From the NCBI RefSeq assembly GCF_040500525.1, contig NZ_CP159402.1:248001-312000 (forward strand): DNA of 64,000 nt, in the 5' to 3' direction. Origin of the DNA: Azospirillum formosense. GTDB lineage: Bacteria; Pseudomonadota; Alphaproteobacteria; Azospirillales; Azospirillaceae. The notes below the pieces were generated by a model. The model was not told the DNA's origin, made no database searches, and was given only the letters and a program-made list of their open reading frames with translations. Below, piece by piece: positions 1-8,278 of this stretch. The stretch's first letter is position 1. Each line of letters starts with the position of its first letter. The translations under genes were made by a program, and so were the position numbers.

Positions 1-204
1 GCAGCCGATCAGCTCCAGCCGGCGCCCTTGGAACTCCACGTCGTCGAGCAGGAGGGCGGTCATGGCATGGACGTCGTCCTCGTCGTCCACCACCAGGACG
101 GGCCAGGGCGGGGTCTCCTCCCGGTCTCCATCCTCCTCGTCGGCGAACAGGATTTCGTCGTCCGGGTTGGGATCGGTGTCGGGCACCATCAGCTCGTCGG
201 TCAT
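1..204 (-). CDS. Response regulator, receiver domain, DUF3369 type (truncated by window edge)
   Basis: Only the first 68 codons are visible; the gene runs off the left edge. An acidic N-terminal stretch of about 32 residues is followed by the start of a receiver domain (PWPVLVVDDEDDVHAMTALL), with the acidic pair that binds Mg2+. The following LDDVEFQGRRLELIGC resembles the N-terminal receivers of RpfG-like proteins with a DUF3369 module, which often end in an HD-type domain; that part is outside the window. It starts 10 bp after the stop of the sensor kinase at 215-2536 on the same strand, so the two are very probably a co-transcribed kinase/regulator pair. The output domain cannot be judged from here. 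Confidence 0.85.
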   Translation of the reverse strand, partial: MTDELMVPDTDPNPDDEILFADEEDGDREETPPWPVLVVDDEDDVHAMTALLLDDVEFQGRRLELIGC

Positions 205-214
205 GATGCGTCCG

Positions 215-2536
215 TCATGCTGCGTCGGTTGCCGGGTCCATCCCGGCGGCGCCGGCCATCCGCGGCGCCGTCAGGGGAATCCGCAGGAGGAAGCTGGTGC
301 CCCCGCCCGGGCGGTCGTTCGGACGCGGGCTCTCCACCGAAATCCGGCCGCCCAGCGATTGCGTCACCAGATTGAAGACGATGTGGAGGCCGAGCCCGCT
401 GCCCCCGGTGCCGCGCTTGGTCGTGAAGAAAGGTTCGAACACCTTGGGCAGATTGTCCGGGGCGATGCCGACGCCGTCGTCGGAAAAGCGGATGTCCAGC
501 TCGCCGTCCGGCAGTTCCTCCACGGTCAGCGCCATCGCGCCCTCCCGCCCGTCGGGGAAGGCGTGGGTCAGCGCGTTGATGACCAGATTGGTGATGACCT
601 GGCTGAGCGCGCCGGGGTAGCCGTCCATGGTGATGCCGTCCGGGCAGGCGACGGTCATCCGGTGCGGGCTCTTGCGCAGGCGCGGCCCCAGCGAGGTGAT
701 GATCTCGTCCAGGTAGGAGCGCAGGTCGAAGCGGCGGCGCTCCTGGCTGGTCTGGTCGACGGCGACGCGCTTGAAGCTCTGGATCAGCTCCGCCGCGCGG
801 GTCAGGTTCTGCTCGATCAGGCGCGCGGATTCGCCCGCCGCCGCCACATAGGCGGTGAGGTCGGACTTCTTCAGCGCGCCCTTCGCGAAGGCCTCGGTCA
901 GCGTCTGCGTCTTCGACGCCAGATGGGTGGAGCAGCTGTAGGCGATGCCCACCGGCGTGTTGATCTCGTGCGCGACGCCAGCCACCAGCAGGGCGAGCGA
1001 GGCCATCTTCTCCGCCTGGACGAGGCTGTCCTGGGTTTCCTTGAGGTCGGCGTAGGCGGTCTCCAGCGCCTCCATGGCGTGGAACACCTCCTCGGCGGAG
1101 CGCGCCTCCACCGTCACGTCGGTGAAGGTGCGGACGAAGCCGCCCTCCGGCAGGGGGTTGGACCGCACCTCGATGATCGTGCCGTCGGGCCGCCGCCGCT
1201 TGAAGGCGAAGGGCTGGTCGGGAACCACGGCGGTGTCGTCCAGTTCCAGGTCGGGATCGATGCTGAAATCCTCGAAGGCGCCCTGGGCGCGCTGGCGCTG
1301 GATGATCTCGGGGAACAGCGGGTTGCCGGCCAGGAAGGCCGCCGGCACGTCGAGAAGCTCCGCGGCGCGGCGGTTGGACATGACGACCCGCAGGTTGCGG
1401 TCCACCATGATGATGCCCTGGTCGGTGTTGTCGAGCGTGATCTGAAGGACGTTCCGTTCGCGCGCCAGATCCCGTTCGGCCTGCATGCGCTCCGTCACGT
1501 CGGACATGGTGCCGGTCAGGCGGACGGCCGTTCCCTCGCCGTCGCGCAGGGCGGTCGCCCGGTCCTCGATCCAGCTCCAGCCGCCGTCGCGGCGGCGCAT
1601 GCGGTAGACGGTGGCGTAGGCGCTGTCCTTGTCGCGCACGCGGCTGCGGGATTCCGCGACGACGCGCGGCCGCTCCTCCGGGTGGATCAGCGACTCCCAG
1701 GTCCGCGCGGTCATCTCCAGCTCCGCCGGGCCGTAGCCGAGCAGGGCCGGAAACTCCTTCGACCACCAGTACTGGCCGGTCCGCAGATCGTAATCCCAGA
1801 CGGAGGAGCGGGTGGCGGTGATGGCCAGCCCCAGCCGCTCCTCGCTCTGGCGCAGGGCGGCCTCCTCCTCGTCCAGCCGGGTCAGCATGCCGTTGTAGGC
1901 GGCGATCACCCGCCCCAGCTCGTCGGCCGACGACCAGTGCACGGGCTGGCGCAGATGCTCCTGCTCCGCGGTGCGGATCGAGGCGATCAGCCGGCCCAGC
2001 GGCACGCCGATGGTCAGCCGGTGCGCGGTCAGGGCGGTGACCAGCGTGCCGATCAGCATCAGCAGCAGGAGCCACAGCGTGTTGACCATCTCCTGCCGGA
2101 TCTGCTCGTCCACCGGGGCGTAGCTGAAATGGAGGGTCAGCGTGCCGAGCCGGCGGTTTTGCACCTGGATCGGACGGCGCACCGTCTCGCGCCCGGCAAA
2201 GGAGCGGCAGTCGTCCTCCGGCCACGCGAAGCGGCCGTCGGCCAGCTCGTCCGCCACCTCGATGCATCGAAGCTCGCGGTTGACGGAGATCGCCTGGATG
2301 ATGTTGCGGATGGCCGGAACGTCCACCGCCCACAGGCTGGAGGACAGGGCGACGGCGTTGATCTCCGCCACCGCCTCGATCCGGTCGCGCAGGGCGCCGC
2401 GCAGATCCTTGTACTTGCCGTAGAAGAAGATCGAGGAAAAGCCGAGCGTGGTCAGGACCAGGATGGGAATCAGGATCAGCAGGAATTTCGCCGACACCGT
2501 CGGCACCGTTTTCCACGCCTGCTCGATCACCGTCAT
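215..2536 (-). CDS. Membrane sensor histidine kinase with HAMP and two PAS domains
   Basis: 773 residues. Order: N-terminal membrane helix (about 17-40), an extracytoplasmic sensor of roughly 125 residues, a second helix (about 172-194), a HAMP-like linker, a PAS_3-type domain (about 240-355), a second PAS (about 370-480), a coiled stretch, a HisKA-like dimerisation region with H-box GVAHEINTPVG (His near residue 523), and a HATPase with N-box NLVINAL and G-boxes SDDGVGIAP and GGSGLGLH. This is a complete kinase that should autophosphorylate on His and pass phosphate to the receiver encoded 10 bp downstream. The ligand is unknown; two cysteines in the extracytoplasmic part (RCIEV and DDCRS) could be disulphide-linked. 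The ATG at 2536 gives a normal N-terminus just ahead of the first helix. Confidence 0.93.
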   Translation of the reverse strand: MTVIEQAWKTVPTVSAKFLLILIPILVLTTLGFSSIFFYGKYKDLRGALRDRIEAVAEINAVALSSSLWAVDVPAIRNIIQAISVNRELRCIEVADELADGRFAWPEDDCRSFAGRETVRRPIQVQNRRLGTLTLHFSYAPVDEQIRQEMVNTLWLLLLMLIGTLVTALTAHRLTIGVPLGRLIASIRTAEQEHLRQPVHWSSADELGRVIAAYNGMLTRLDEEEAALRQSEERLGLAITATRSSVWDYDLRTGQYWWSKEFPALLGYGPAELEMTARTWESLIHPEERPRVVAESRSRVRDKDSAYATVYRMRRRDGGWSWIEDRATALRDGEGTAVRLTGTMSDVTERMQAERDLARERNVLQITLDNTDQGIIMVDRNLRVVMSNRRAAELLDVPAAFLAGNPLFPEIIQRQRAQGAFEDFSIDPDLELDDTAVVPDQPFAFKRRRPDGTIIEVRSNPLPEGGFVRTFTDVTVEARSAEEVFHAMEALETAYADLKETQDSLVQAEKMASLALLVAGVAHEINTPVGIAYSCSTHLASKTQTLTEAFAKGALKKSDLTAYVAAAGESARLIEQNLTRAAELIQSFKRVAVDQTSQERRRFDLRSYLDEIITSLGPRLRKSPHRMTVACPDGITMDGYPGALSQVITNLVINALTHAFPDGREGAMALTVEELPDGELDIRFSDDGVGIAPDNLPKVFEPFFTTKRGTGGSGLGLHIVFNLVTQSLGGRISVESPRPNDRPGGGTSFLLRIPLTAPRMAGAAGMDPATDAA

Positions 2537-2773
2537 GAAAGGGGTTCCCGCTGCGGGGTCGCGTGACCGGGGCGGAGCGGCGGCGGGCCGCGGCCTTCAC
2601 CGGTCAGGTGGTTGTACTCTCAACGGACGCGGTTCGTCTATGGTGTGAATGGCGTGAAAATTCTCCTTATGATCGATTAATTCGAGCGCATGTATACTTG
2701 AAGCTTGAGAGGGGATCGGCCTTGCACTACTGTCCGCGGGAGCCGCTTGCGCGGTGCAACACAAGAGGATGTC

Positions 2774-3079
2774 ATGAATTTCCAGGTGCGCCGTTCCTCC
2801 GAAACCATCGAGGTGCTGTTGAGCGGCCGGTTGGAATTCACCGACCATGACAGCCTTCCCGACATCGTGGACCTGCTGAACGGGGAGGGCGCGCGCCGCG
2901 TCGTCCTGGACATGGACGGGCTGACTTTCATCGACTCCGCGGGGATCGGCATGCTGCTGATCCTCCAGGACGAGGCGGAGCAGCGCAACATCAAGCTGGT
3001 GCTGCGCAAGCTGCAGGGCGACGTGCTGCGCTCCATCGATCTGGCGCGGATCGGCGAAGTCGTCACCATCGAACGGTGA
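2774..3079 (+). CDS. STAS-domain anti-sigma-factor antagonist (partner-switch module 1)
   Basis: 101 residues, a single STAS domain from end to end. The hallmark loop FIDSAGIGMLLI carries the serine that partner-switch kinases phosphorylate. In the SpoIIAA/RsbV family the unphosphorylated form binds and sequesters a HATPase-type partner, and a PP2C phosphatase reactivates it; both partners are encoded immediately downstream (3087-3878 and 3898-5055). ATG 2774 was chosen over upstream in-frame starts because the STAS fold begins right after it (MNFQVRRSSETIEV) and the family rarely has an N-terminal extension. The AT-richer stretch upstream holds a TATACT hexamer at 2693-2698 that could be a -10 element, but no good -35 pairs with it. 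The protein is clearly paralogous to the STAS protein at 10223-10528. Confidence 0.9.
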   Translation: MNFQVRRSSETIEVLLSGRLEFTDHDSLPDIVDLLNGEGARRVVLDMDGLTFIDSAGIGMLLILQDEAEQRNIKLVLRKLQGDVLRSIDLARIGEVVTIER

Positions 3080-3086
3080 ACGGACG

Positions 3087-3878
3087 ATGGACGGTCCCTC
3101 CGCCTCCTCCACCAGCCTTCCGCCCGGTCCGGCGGGCGCGGTACGCCCCTTCAGCGTGATGAGGGACCGGGTGCCGGCGGACATCGCCGCACGGGTCGCG
3201 GCGCGCTTCGGCGTGGGCGATGCCGCCGGGGGTGCCGAAGACGCCGTCGATGACCGGGTGGCCGCCGCGGTCCTGCTGGCCCAGGCCGACCGGGACATCC
3301 TGCGCGGCGCCTTCGGGCTCAACCGCTTCCTGACGGTGGAACTGACGGAGCGCGAGGACGGCACCGGCGCCATCGACGCCGACTGGCTGGGCGCCCCGCC
3401 GGTGGAGCGGGGATTCTACCTGTCGCTGACGACCGGCACGGCCTACGGCCTGCAATGCGCGGTTCTGGTCTGCGACGAGCTGACCCGGCGCGGCGTGCTG
3501 ACGCCGGAGCGGCGGGGCAACATCGAGCTGTGCCTGCACGAGGCCATCGCCAACGCCATCGTCCACGGCAATCTGGGCATTCCCAGCGCGACCAAGGAGC
3601 AGCCGGAGGGCTACCGCCTGTTCAGCCGGCTGTTGCGCGAACGGCTGGGCGACGGCGCCGTGCGGCAGCGGCGGATCGACATCTTCGCGCGCTGGGGCGC
3701 CGGCAGCCTGTCCATCGCGGTGGTCGACCAGGGCAACGGGTTCGACGCCGCGACCCTGCCGCAGGACACCGACAGCGGCGCCCATTCCGGACGCGGCTTC
3801 GTGTTCATGCGGGCGCTGGCCCGGCGCATCCACGTGACCGACGGCGGGCGCTGCACCCTGCTGCAGTTCGACCTGTGA
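3087..3878 (+). CDS. HATPase-type serine kinase / anti-sigma-like protein (partner-switch module 1)
   Basis: 263 residues. The first ~110 residues are not recognisable. The C-terminal half is a GHKL ATPase of the RsbW/SpoIIAB kind: N-box ELCLHEAIANAIVHGNLG, G1 box VVDQGNGFD, and a glycine-rich lid HSGRGFVFM. There is no HisKA domain and no phospho-accepting histidine, so it should act as a serine kinase or anti-sigma partner towards a STAS protein, not as a histidine kinase. It begins 7 bp after the STAS gene and ends 19 bp before the receiver-PP2C gene. The unusual N-terminal region could carry a regulatory or binding function. The downstream target is not identifiable here. Confidence 0.85.
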   Translation: MDGPSASSTSLPPGPAGAVRPFSVMRDRVPADIAARVAARFGVGDAAGGAEDAVDDRVAAAVLLAQADRDILRGAFGLNRFLTVELTEREDGTGAIDADWLGAPPVERGFYLSLTTGTAYGLQCAVLVCDELTRRGVLTPERRGNIELCLHEAIANAIVHGNLGIPSATKEQPEGYRLFSRLLRERLGDGAVRQRRIDIFARWGAGSLSIAVVDQGNGFDAATLPQDTDSGAHSGRGFVFMRALARRIHVTDGGRCTLLQFDL

Positions 3879-3897
3879 CGGGCGGGCGGGGTCGCGC

Positions 3898-5055
3898 ATG
3901 CCCATTTCCCTCGCCGCCAGCCGTGTCCTGATCGTCGACGACAACGAGTTCAACAGGAAGTCGCTGGCCCTGATGATCCGCCGCGCCGGGCTGACCCAGA
4001 TCGAGGTCGCCGAGAACGGCGTGGAGGGGCTGCGCAAGGTGGAGAGCTTCCGCCCCGACCTCGTCCTGCTCGACGTCAGCATGCCGGTGATGGACGGGCT
4101 GGAAATGTGCCGGCGCCTGCGCGAGCGGCTGACCCACGAGGAGTTGCCGATCCTCTTCGAGACCGCGCTGGACAGCGACGAGGAGCAGGTCCGCTGCTTC
4201 GAGGCCGGGGGCAGCGACTTCATCTCCAAGCCGATCAAGCCCGGCGAGTGCGTCGCCCGCGTCCGCCACCAGCTCGAAAAGCGCAAGCTGTTCACCGACC
4301 TCGCCAACTTCCGCGCGCGCGTGGAGCGGGAGCTGAAGCACGCCAAGGCGATGCAGCTGTCCCTGCTGCCCGAGCCGAAGGAGCTGGAGGCCGTCGCCGA
4401 GCGGTACGAGCTGGTGCTGGACGCCCATTTCGAAACGTCGTCGGAGCTGGGCGGCGATTTCTGGAACGTCTACCCGCTGGACAGCCACCGCGTCGCCGTC
4501 CTGATGGTCGATTTCGCCGGGCACGGCATCACCGCCGCCATCAACACCTTCCGCCTGCACACGCTGATCGACCGCTTCCCCATGCAGCATGTGCCGCCGT
4601 CGGAATGGCTGTCCGGGCTGAACCGGGCGCTGAAGGAGGTGCTGCCGGTCGGGCAGTTCGCCACGGCCTTCTTCGGCATCCTGGACCTGCACACCGACAC
4701 GCTGACCTACGCCTCGGCCGGCGCGCCGAACCCGGTGGTGGGGATCGCCGGGGAACTGCGGCTGCTCGATTCGGCGGGGCTGGTGCTGGGCGCGTCGCGT
4801 CGCGCCGTCTACGCCGACCGCAGCCTGCGCCTGCCGCGCGGAAGCTGCCTGTTCCTCTACAGCGACGCACTGATCGAATGCAGCGGCCCGGACCACGAGC
4901 CGATCGGCCAGGACGGGGTACCCGGCCTGCTGCGCGACGCCATCGCCGCCAACCGCGCCCGCCCGCTGGGGCCGCTGCTGGAGCGCTTCTACGCCCGCAC
5001 CAGCCTGCCGCTGCGCGACGACCTGACCGCCGTGTGGATCGCCCGCCGGGCGTGA
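3898..5055 (+). CDS. Receiver-PP2C (SpoIIE-type) phosphatase (partner-switch module 1)
   Basis: 385 residues: receiver domain (about 8-125; IVDDN acidic pocket, phospho-acceptor Asp in LVLLDVSMP, Lys in ISKPIKP), a helical linker (about 130-160), then a PP2C/SpoIIE phosphatase domain. Metal-binding motifs look intact: SELGGDFWN, VDFAGHG, LYSDALIE and RDDLTAVW. Receiver phosphorylation would be expected to set phosphatase activity, which dephosphorylates the STAS protein at 2774-3079, as in RsbU/RsbP and HsbR-type systems. It is the last gene of the module; a strong hairpin terminator follows at 5102-5134. Which histidine kinase feeds the receiver is unknown. Confidence 0.92.
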   Translation: MPISLAASRVLIVDDNEFNRKSLALMIRRAGLTQIEVAENGVEGLRKVESFRPDLVLLDVSMPVMDGLEMCRRLRERLTHEELPILFETALDSDEEQVRCFEAGGSDFISKPIKPGECVARVRHQLEKRKLFTDLANFRARVERELKHAKAMQLSLLPEPKELEAVAERYELVLDAHFETSSELGGDFWNVYPLDSHRVAVLMVDFAGHGITAAINTFRLHTLIDRFPMQHVPPSEWLSGLNRALKEVLPVGQFATAFFGILDLHTDTLTYASAGAPNPVVGIAGELRLLDSAGLVLGASRRAVYADRSLRLPRGSCLFLYSDALIECSGPDHEPIGQDGVPGLLRDAIAANRARPLGPLLERFYARTSLPLRDDLTAVWIARRA

Positions 5056-5101
5056 AGCCCGGAAACAGGGAAAAGCCGGGAAACGAGAACCGGGAAACAA
5101 G

Positions 5102-5134
5102 AAAAGGCCGCCGCGGTTGTCCGCGGCGGCCTTT
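5102..5134 (+). terminator. Rho-independent terminator after the partner-switch module
   Basis: Perfect GC-rich stem (GGCCGCCGCGG / CCGCGGCGGCC) with a 4-base loop, preceded by AAAA and followed by a short T run. The flanking A and T tracts make it a plausible bidirectional terminator between the plus-strand phosphatase gene and the minus-strand dedA-like gene. Confidence 0.8.
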
Positions 5135-5163
5135 CCGCCTGAATCTCGGGGGGAGGGGCGCCG

Positions 5164-5748
5164 TTACGCCTGCGTCTCGGAGGCGGCGTAGCGGCGGCGG
5201 ACCCACATCACGCTCTTCACCGCGAAGAGGGTGACGCCGATGCCCAGCGCGATGAGCAGGAGAATCTTCGGGCCGTTCTCGCCGATGGCGGCGGCGGCCT
5301 CGCCGAACAGGTAGCCGGCCCCGGCGAAGCTCCAGGCCCAGATGCCCGCGGCGATGAAGTTCCAGAACAGGAATTTGCGCCAGGGCATGCGGGATGTGCC
5401 GACGGCGACCGAGGCGATGTTGCGCACCCCGTAAAGGAAGCGGAATGCGAGGATGAAGCCGACCCCGTACACCTCCAGCCAATGCAGGACGCGGGACGCG
5501 CGGGCCTCCGCCGCCGGGAAGCGGGCCAGCGCCTTGGCGCCCCATTTGCGGCCGATCCAGAAATAGCACTGGTCGCCCATGAAACTGCCGATCCAGACGG
5601 CGGCAACCAACCAGTAAAGGTTGATGATCCCCAGATGCGCGCCCATCCCGCCGAAAATCACGAAGGTCTCGCCTTCGAAGAAGGCCCATATGAAGGCCAG
5701 GGGATAGAAGGCATCGCCCCAATCCTGGAGCCAGGTCATCCAGTCCAA
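5164..5748 (-). CDS. DedA-family inner-membrane protein
   Basis: About 194 residues if started at TTG 5748, which has a GGGGAGGG ribosome site 5 bases ahead; ATG 5739 (three codons later) is the alternative. Upstream in-frame codons to 5802 give a basic, non-family extension and were rejected. The DedA/VTT signatures are visible: acidic FEGETFVIFGG, the GSFMGDQCYFWIGRKWG segment, and the arginine motif FRFLYGVRNIASVAVG, plus a C-terminal helix and basic tail. DedA proteins are proposed to move lipids such as undecaprenyl phosphate or phosphatidylethanolamine and affect envelope homeostasis. It is convergent with the phosphatase gene and appears monocistronic. Confidence 0.88.
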   Translation of the reverse strand: MDWMTWLQDWGDAFYPLAFIWAFFEGETFVIFGGMGAHLGIINLYWLVAAVWIGSFMGDQCYFWIGRKWGAKALARFPAAEARASRVLHWLEVYGVGFILAFRFLYGVRNIASVAVGTSRMPWRKFLFWNFIAAGIWAWSFAGAGYLFGEAAAAIGENGPKILLLIALGIGVTLFAVKSVMWVRRRYAASETQA

Positions 5749-5993
5749 AGCACCCTCCCCGCGGGTCGTTCCTTTCGTCCCGGACCGCCGGCGGCGCGCC
5801 ACGGAAACGCAGGCGCGGCCATTGGTCAGGCTACGGACACATCATTGCACATAAGTGCGTGTCTTGTCGCGCAATCATTCCCGAATCGGGGGGAGGAACC
5901 CGTACAAAGTTGGGGTACGAAACGGTCTATTGCGGGGGGATTATTTTGTTTCCGGACACGTATTCTGTGAATCGGTCAGTGTTCGTGACTTGG

Positions 5994-6425
5994 TCAACCA
6001 TCCTCCCCCGACAATTCGCCGACCGCCTGCCGGGCGGCGCGCAGCAGCAGGGGATTCGGTTCGGACGGGCCGTCCTCCCCCTCTTCCTCCTCCCACGCTC
6101 CCGGAGCGGCGCGGCGCTTCAGTTCGCGCGCGGCTTCGATCAGCAGATGGGCCAGCTTGTGGTCGGGCAGGGCCTGCGCCAGCGCCCGCAACTCCGCGTT
6201 GGTCAGGGCCGCCGGGTCGAAGTCGGCGCGCGGGGCCATCGGGACGGGCGGCGGCGGGACGAGCGCGAGGGTCATGGGCGCCGGGGCCGACGGTGACGGC
6301 ACGTCCTCCCGCACCACGTCGACGGCCACCGGCGCCGCCACGGTGGTGGCGCGGGTCCGGCGCGCCGGCTTGCGCGCCCGCTCCGTCTCGGGCAGGCTGT
6401 CGAACAGGAGAGGTTGCGTGCTCAT
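5994..6425 (-). CDS. Hypothetical protein with low-complexity N-terminus
   Basis: 143 residues, family not recognised. The first ~70 residues are rich in Ala, Pro, Arg and Val and probably disordered. Residues about 75-110 (LTNAELRALAQALPDHKLAHLL) form amphipathic helices, followed by an acidic stretch WEEEEGEDG. There are no membrane helices or signal peptide. The start at 6425 is followed by MSTQPLLFDSLPE. Upstream, at 6465-6487, lies an inverted repeat resembling a LexA-type operator, so SOS control is possible. It is separated from the PIN gene by about 160 bp, and its composition does not look like an antitoxin. Expression is not proven by the sequence. Confidence 0.6.
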   Translation of the reverse strand: MSTQPLLFDSLPETERARKPARRTRATTVAAPVAVDVVREDVPSPSAPAPMTLALVPPPPVPMAPRADFDPAALTNAELRALAQALPDHKLAHLLIEAARELKRRAAPGAWEEEEGEDGPSEPNPLLLRAARQAVGELSGEDG

Positions 6426-6464
6426 CCGGTCACCCGCGATCCGTTCACCGCTAGTTTGCGAAGT

Positions 6465-6487
6465 GTTCTCTTTTCATTCTAGAGAAC
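6465..6487 (-). promoter_or_regulatory. Candidate operator: GTTCTC-N11-GAGAAC, LexA-like
   Basis: Perfect 6-bp inverted repeat, GTTCTC at 6465-6470 and GAGAAC at 6482-6487. The same stretch contains GTTC-N7-ATTC (6465-6479), one mismatch from the alphaproteobacterial LexA direct repeat GTTC-N7-GTTC. It is in an AT-rich island 40-60 bp upstream of the ATG at 6425, a normal place for an operator. The regulator assignment is inference. Confidence 0.35.
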
Positions 6488-6587
6488 GAAGGCCGGAAGT
6501 CGAGGGGAAACTTTTCGGGCGGGCGCGTGTCGGGCGGATGCGTGTCGGGCGGACGCCTGGGACGCAGACGCCCCCTGGAACGCGGAG

Positions 6588-7043
6588 TCAGGCGATCGCG
6601 TCGAGGAAACGCTCGGGACGCAGGATGCGGGTGCGGCCCACCTGGCGCACCGACAGAAGCTGCCGGTCCACGGTCACCAGCCAGTCGGCGTCGGCGGCCA
6701 GCGCCACCGCCAGGAACATGTCGTCGTCGGGGTCGCGGCACAGCCGTTCGACCGGGGCGGGCTCGACCCGCCGGGCCTCCGCGGCGAAGGCGGCCAGGAA
6801 GGCGGCGCGTTCCGCCGCCGGGCGGTAGCGCTCGAAGTCCGGGCGCATCAGCACCTCGCGCAGCTCCGCCAGGGTGGCGTCGGAGACGACGGCGGCACCC
6901 CGTGCCCGCACCGCCGCGACGCTGTCCCGGATCGCCAGGCTGCGGCGGGGCACCTCGGCGCCGAGCAGGGCGTAGCCGACGAGGATGTTGGTGTCCAGAA
7001 CGACCCGGAAGGGGCAGGCGGCGTGGTGGAGGCTGGCGGTCAT
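6588..7043 (-). CDS. PIN-domain protein, putative toxin-like RNase (COG1569-like)
   Basis: 151 residues. A PIN nuclease fold is readable: VVLDTNILVG with the first catalytic Asp, the SDATLAELREVL helix with the conserved acidic residue, the CRDPDDDMFLAVALA acidic cluster, and the final Asp in LVTVDRQLL. Proteins of this group are annotated as PIN-family toxin components, acting as Mg2+-dependent RNases. No antitoxin gene is recognisable next to it. It starts 23 bp after the last receiver-PP2C gene of the che/partner-switch array, in the same orientation, so it may simply be the distal gene of that operon. Start ATG 7043 precedes the fold by about 12 residues; GTG 7007 at the beginning of VVLDT would be too short. 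Confidence 0.8.
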   Translation of the reverse strand: MTASLHHAACPFRVVLDTNILVGYALLGAEVPRRSLAIRDSVAAVRARGAAVVSDATLAELREVLMRPDFERYRPAAERAAFLAAFAAEARRVEPAPVERLCRDPDDDMFLAVALAADADWLVTVDRQLLSVRQVGRTRILRPERFLDAIA

Positions 7044-7066
7044 GCGCCCGTCGGGTCCATGGCCGG

Positions 7067-8278
7067 TCAGCCCTTGCGGGTCAGCAGCAGCGCGGTCAGG
7101 TCGTCATCGATCGGGCCGATGGCGCGCAGGCGCTCCAGCAACCCGTCCAGGAAGCGGGCGCCGTCCGTTTCCGCCATCCGCTCGGTGACCAGGGCGGCGA
7201 GGCCCGGCTCGTCGAGGACGTCGCTGCCGACCGGGATCTCGATGGCGCCGTCCGAATAGAGGAACAGGCGCCCGCCGGGGGGCAGGGGGAGGGAGCGCTC
7301 CTCATACTCCGCCGCGGCGAGCAGGCCGAGCGGCAGACCGGCGCTGTCGCCCAGCTGCGGCGCCGGATCGCCCGGCGCCCAGACCATCGGGCGCGTCGAT
7401 CCGGCCGAGGCGTAGACGAAGCGGTTCTCCGAAGGCTCGACCACACCGGCCAGCATGGTTGCGAACTGCCCGTTGGGAAGCAGAGCGCACAGCCGCCGGT
7501 TGACGATGGACAGGAACTCGGCGGGGGTCAGGCCGGACATGTCCATCTGCTGGCAGATCGCGTGCAGGCGGAAGGTGTTCAGCGCCGCCCCGACGCCGTG
7601 GCCGGAGAAATCGACCATGTAGAGCATGGTCCGGCCCCGGCCTTGGACTTGTCCCCGATCTTGGCCCTGGCCCGGTTCGGCGTCGTGCCGCAGGTCCCAG
7701 AAGTCGCCGCCCAGCTCCGACGAGGGGGCGAAATGGGCGGTGATCCCCACCCCCGTCGCGGCCTCCACCTCGGCCAGCCGGTCCGGCGTGGGCATCAGCC
7801 GCTCCTGCATCTTGCGGGCGAGCGACAGCTCGCTCTCCGTCCGCTCGCGGAAGCGTTGCAGGTCGTGGAGCAGCGCGCGGTTCTGCAGATGGATGCGCAC
7901 GCGGGCCAGCAGCTCGACCGCGTTGATCGGCTTGGTCACGTAATCGGTGGCCCCGGCGGCGAAAGCCTTGGCGCGGTCCTCCGCCCGGTTCAGGCTGGAC
8001 TGCACGAGGACCGGCAGATCCTTCCAGGCGGGGAGCGCGCGCAGGCGCCGGCACATCTCGAACCCGTCCAGGTTCGGCATCATCAGGTCGAGCAGGATCA
8101 GGTCGGGCCGGAAGCTGTCCAGCCGGGCCAGCGCGTCGTTGCCGTCCTCCGCCATCTCGATCCGGGTGACGCCGCCGCGTTCCAGCAGCGCCTGGAGCAG
8201 GTGGCGGTTCACGCGGTTGTCGTCCACCACCAGGACGCGGGCCGTTTCCAGCCCCGGAACCTCCGGAAGGTTGTTCAT
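7067..8278 (-). CDS. Receiver-PP2C phosphatase, catalytically intact (partner-switch module 2)
   Basis: 403 residues. Receiver at about 13-130 (VLVVDDN; acceptor Asp in LILLDLMMP; YVTKPIN), coiled linker, then PP2C/SpoIIE domain with SELGGDFWD, VDFSGHG, LYSDGAIE and DDLTALLL, all expected metal ligands present. A 17-residue Gly/Gln/Arg-rich insertion (about 200-216) interrupts the phosphatase domain after GGDFW and is encoded by a short imperfect repeat. Its ATG overlaps the stop of the preceding receiver-PP2C gene (ATGA), so translation is probably coupled. It is expected to dephosphorylate the STAS protein at 10223-10528. The tandem arrangement with a degenerate sister suggests that one regulates and one catalyses, or that they form a heterodimer. 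Confidence 0.9.
   Translation of the reverse strand: MNNLPEVPGLETARVLVVDDNRVNRHLLQALLERGGVTRIEMAEDGNDALARLDSFRPDLILLDLMMPNLDGFEMCRRLRALPAWKDLPVLVQSSLNRAEDRAKAFAAGATDYVTKPINAVELLARVRIHLQNRALLHDLQRFRERTESELSLARKMQERLMPTPDRLAEVEAATGVGITAHFAPSSELGGDFWDLRHDAEPGQGQDRGQVQGRGRTMLYMVDFSGHGVGAALNTFRLHAICQQMDMSGLTPAEFLSIVNRRLCALLPNGQFATMLAGVVEPSENRFVYASAGSTRPMVWAPGDPAPQLGDSAGLPLGLLAAAEYEERSLPLPPGGRLFLYSDGAIEIPVGSDVLDEPGLAALVTERMAETDGARFLDGLLERLRAIGPIDDDLTALLLTRKG

Noticed and set aside
62..2566. Plus-strand open frame of 834 codons opposite the first histidine kinase
   Set aside because: Composition is Arg/His/Gly-rich with no domain; the minus strand holds a complete sensor kinase.
5880..5960. Possible EcfG promoter (GGAAC near 5896)
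   Set aside because: No matching CGTT/GGTT at 16-17 bp and no properly oriented gene downstream.
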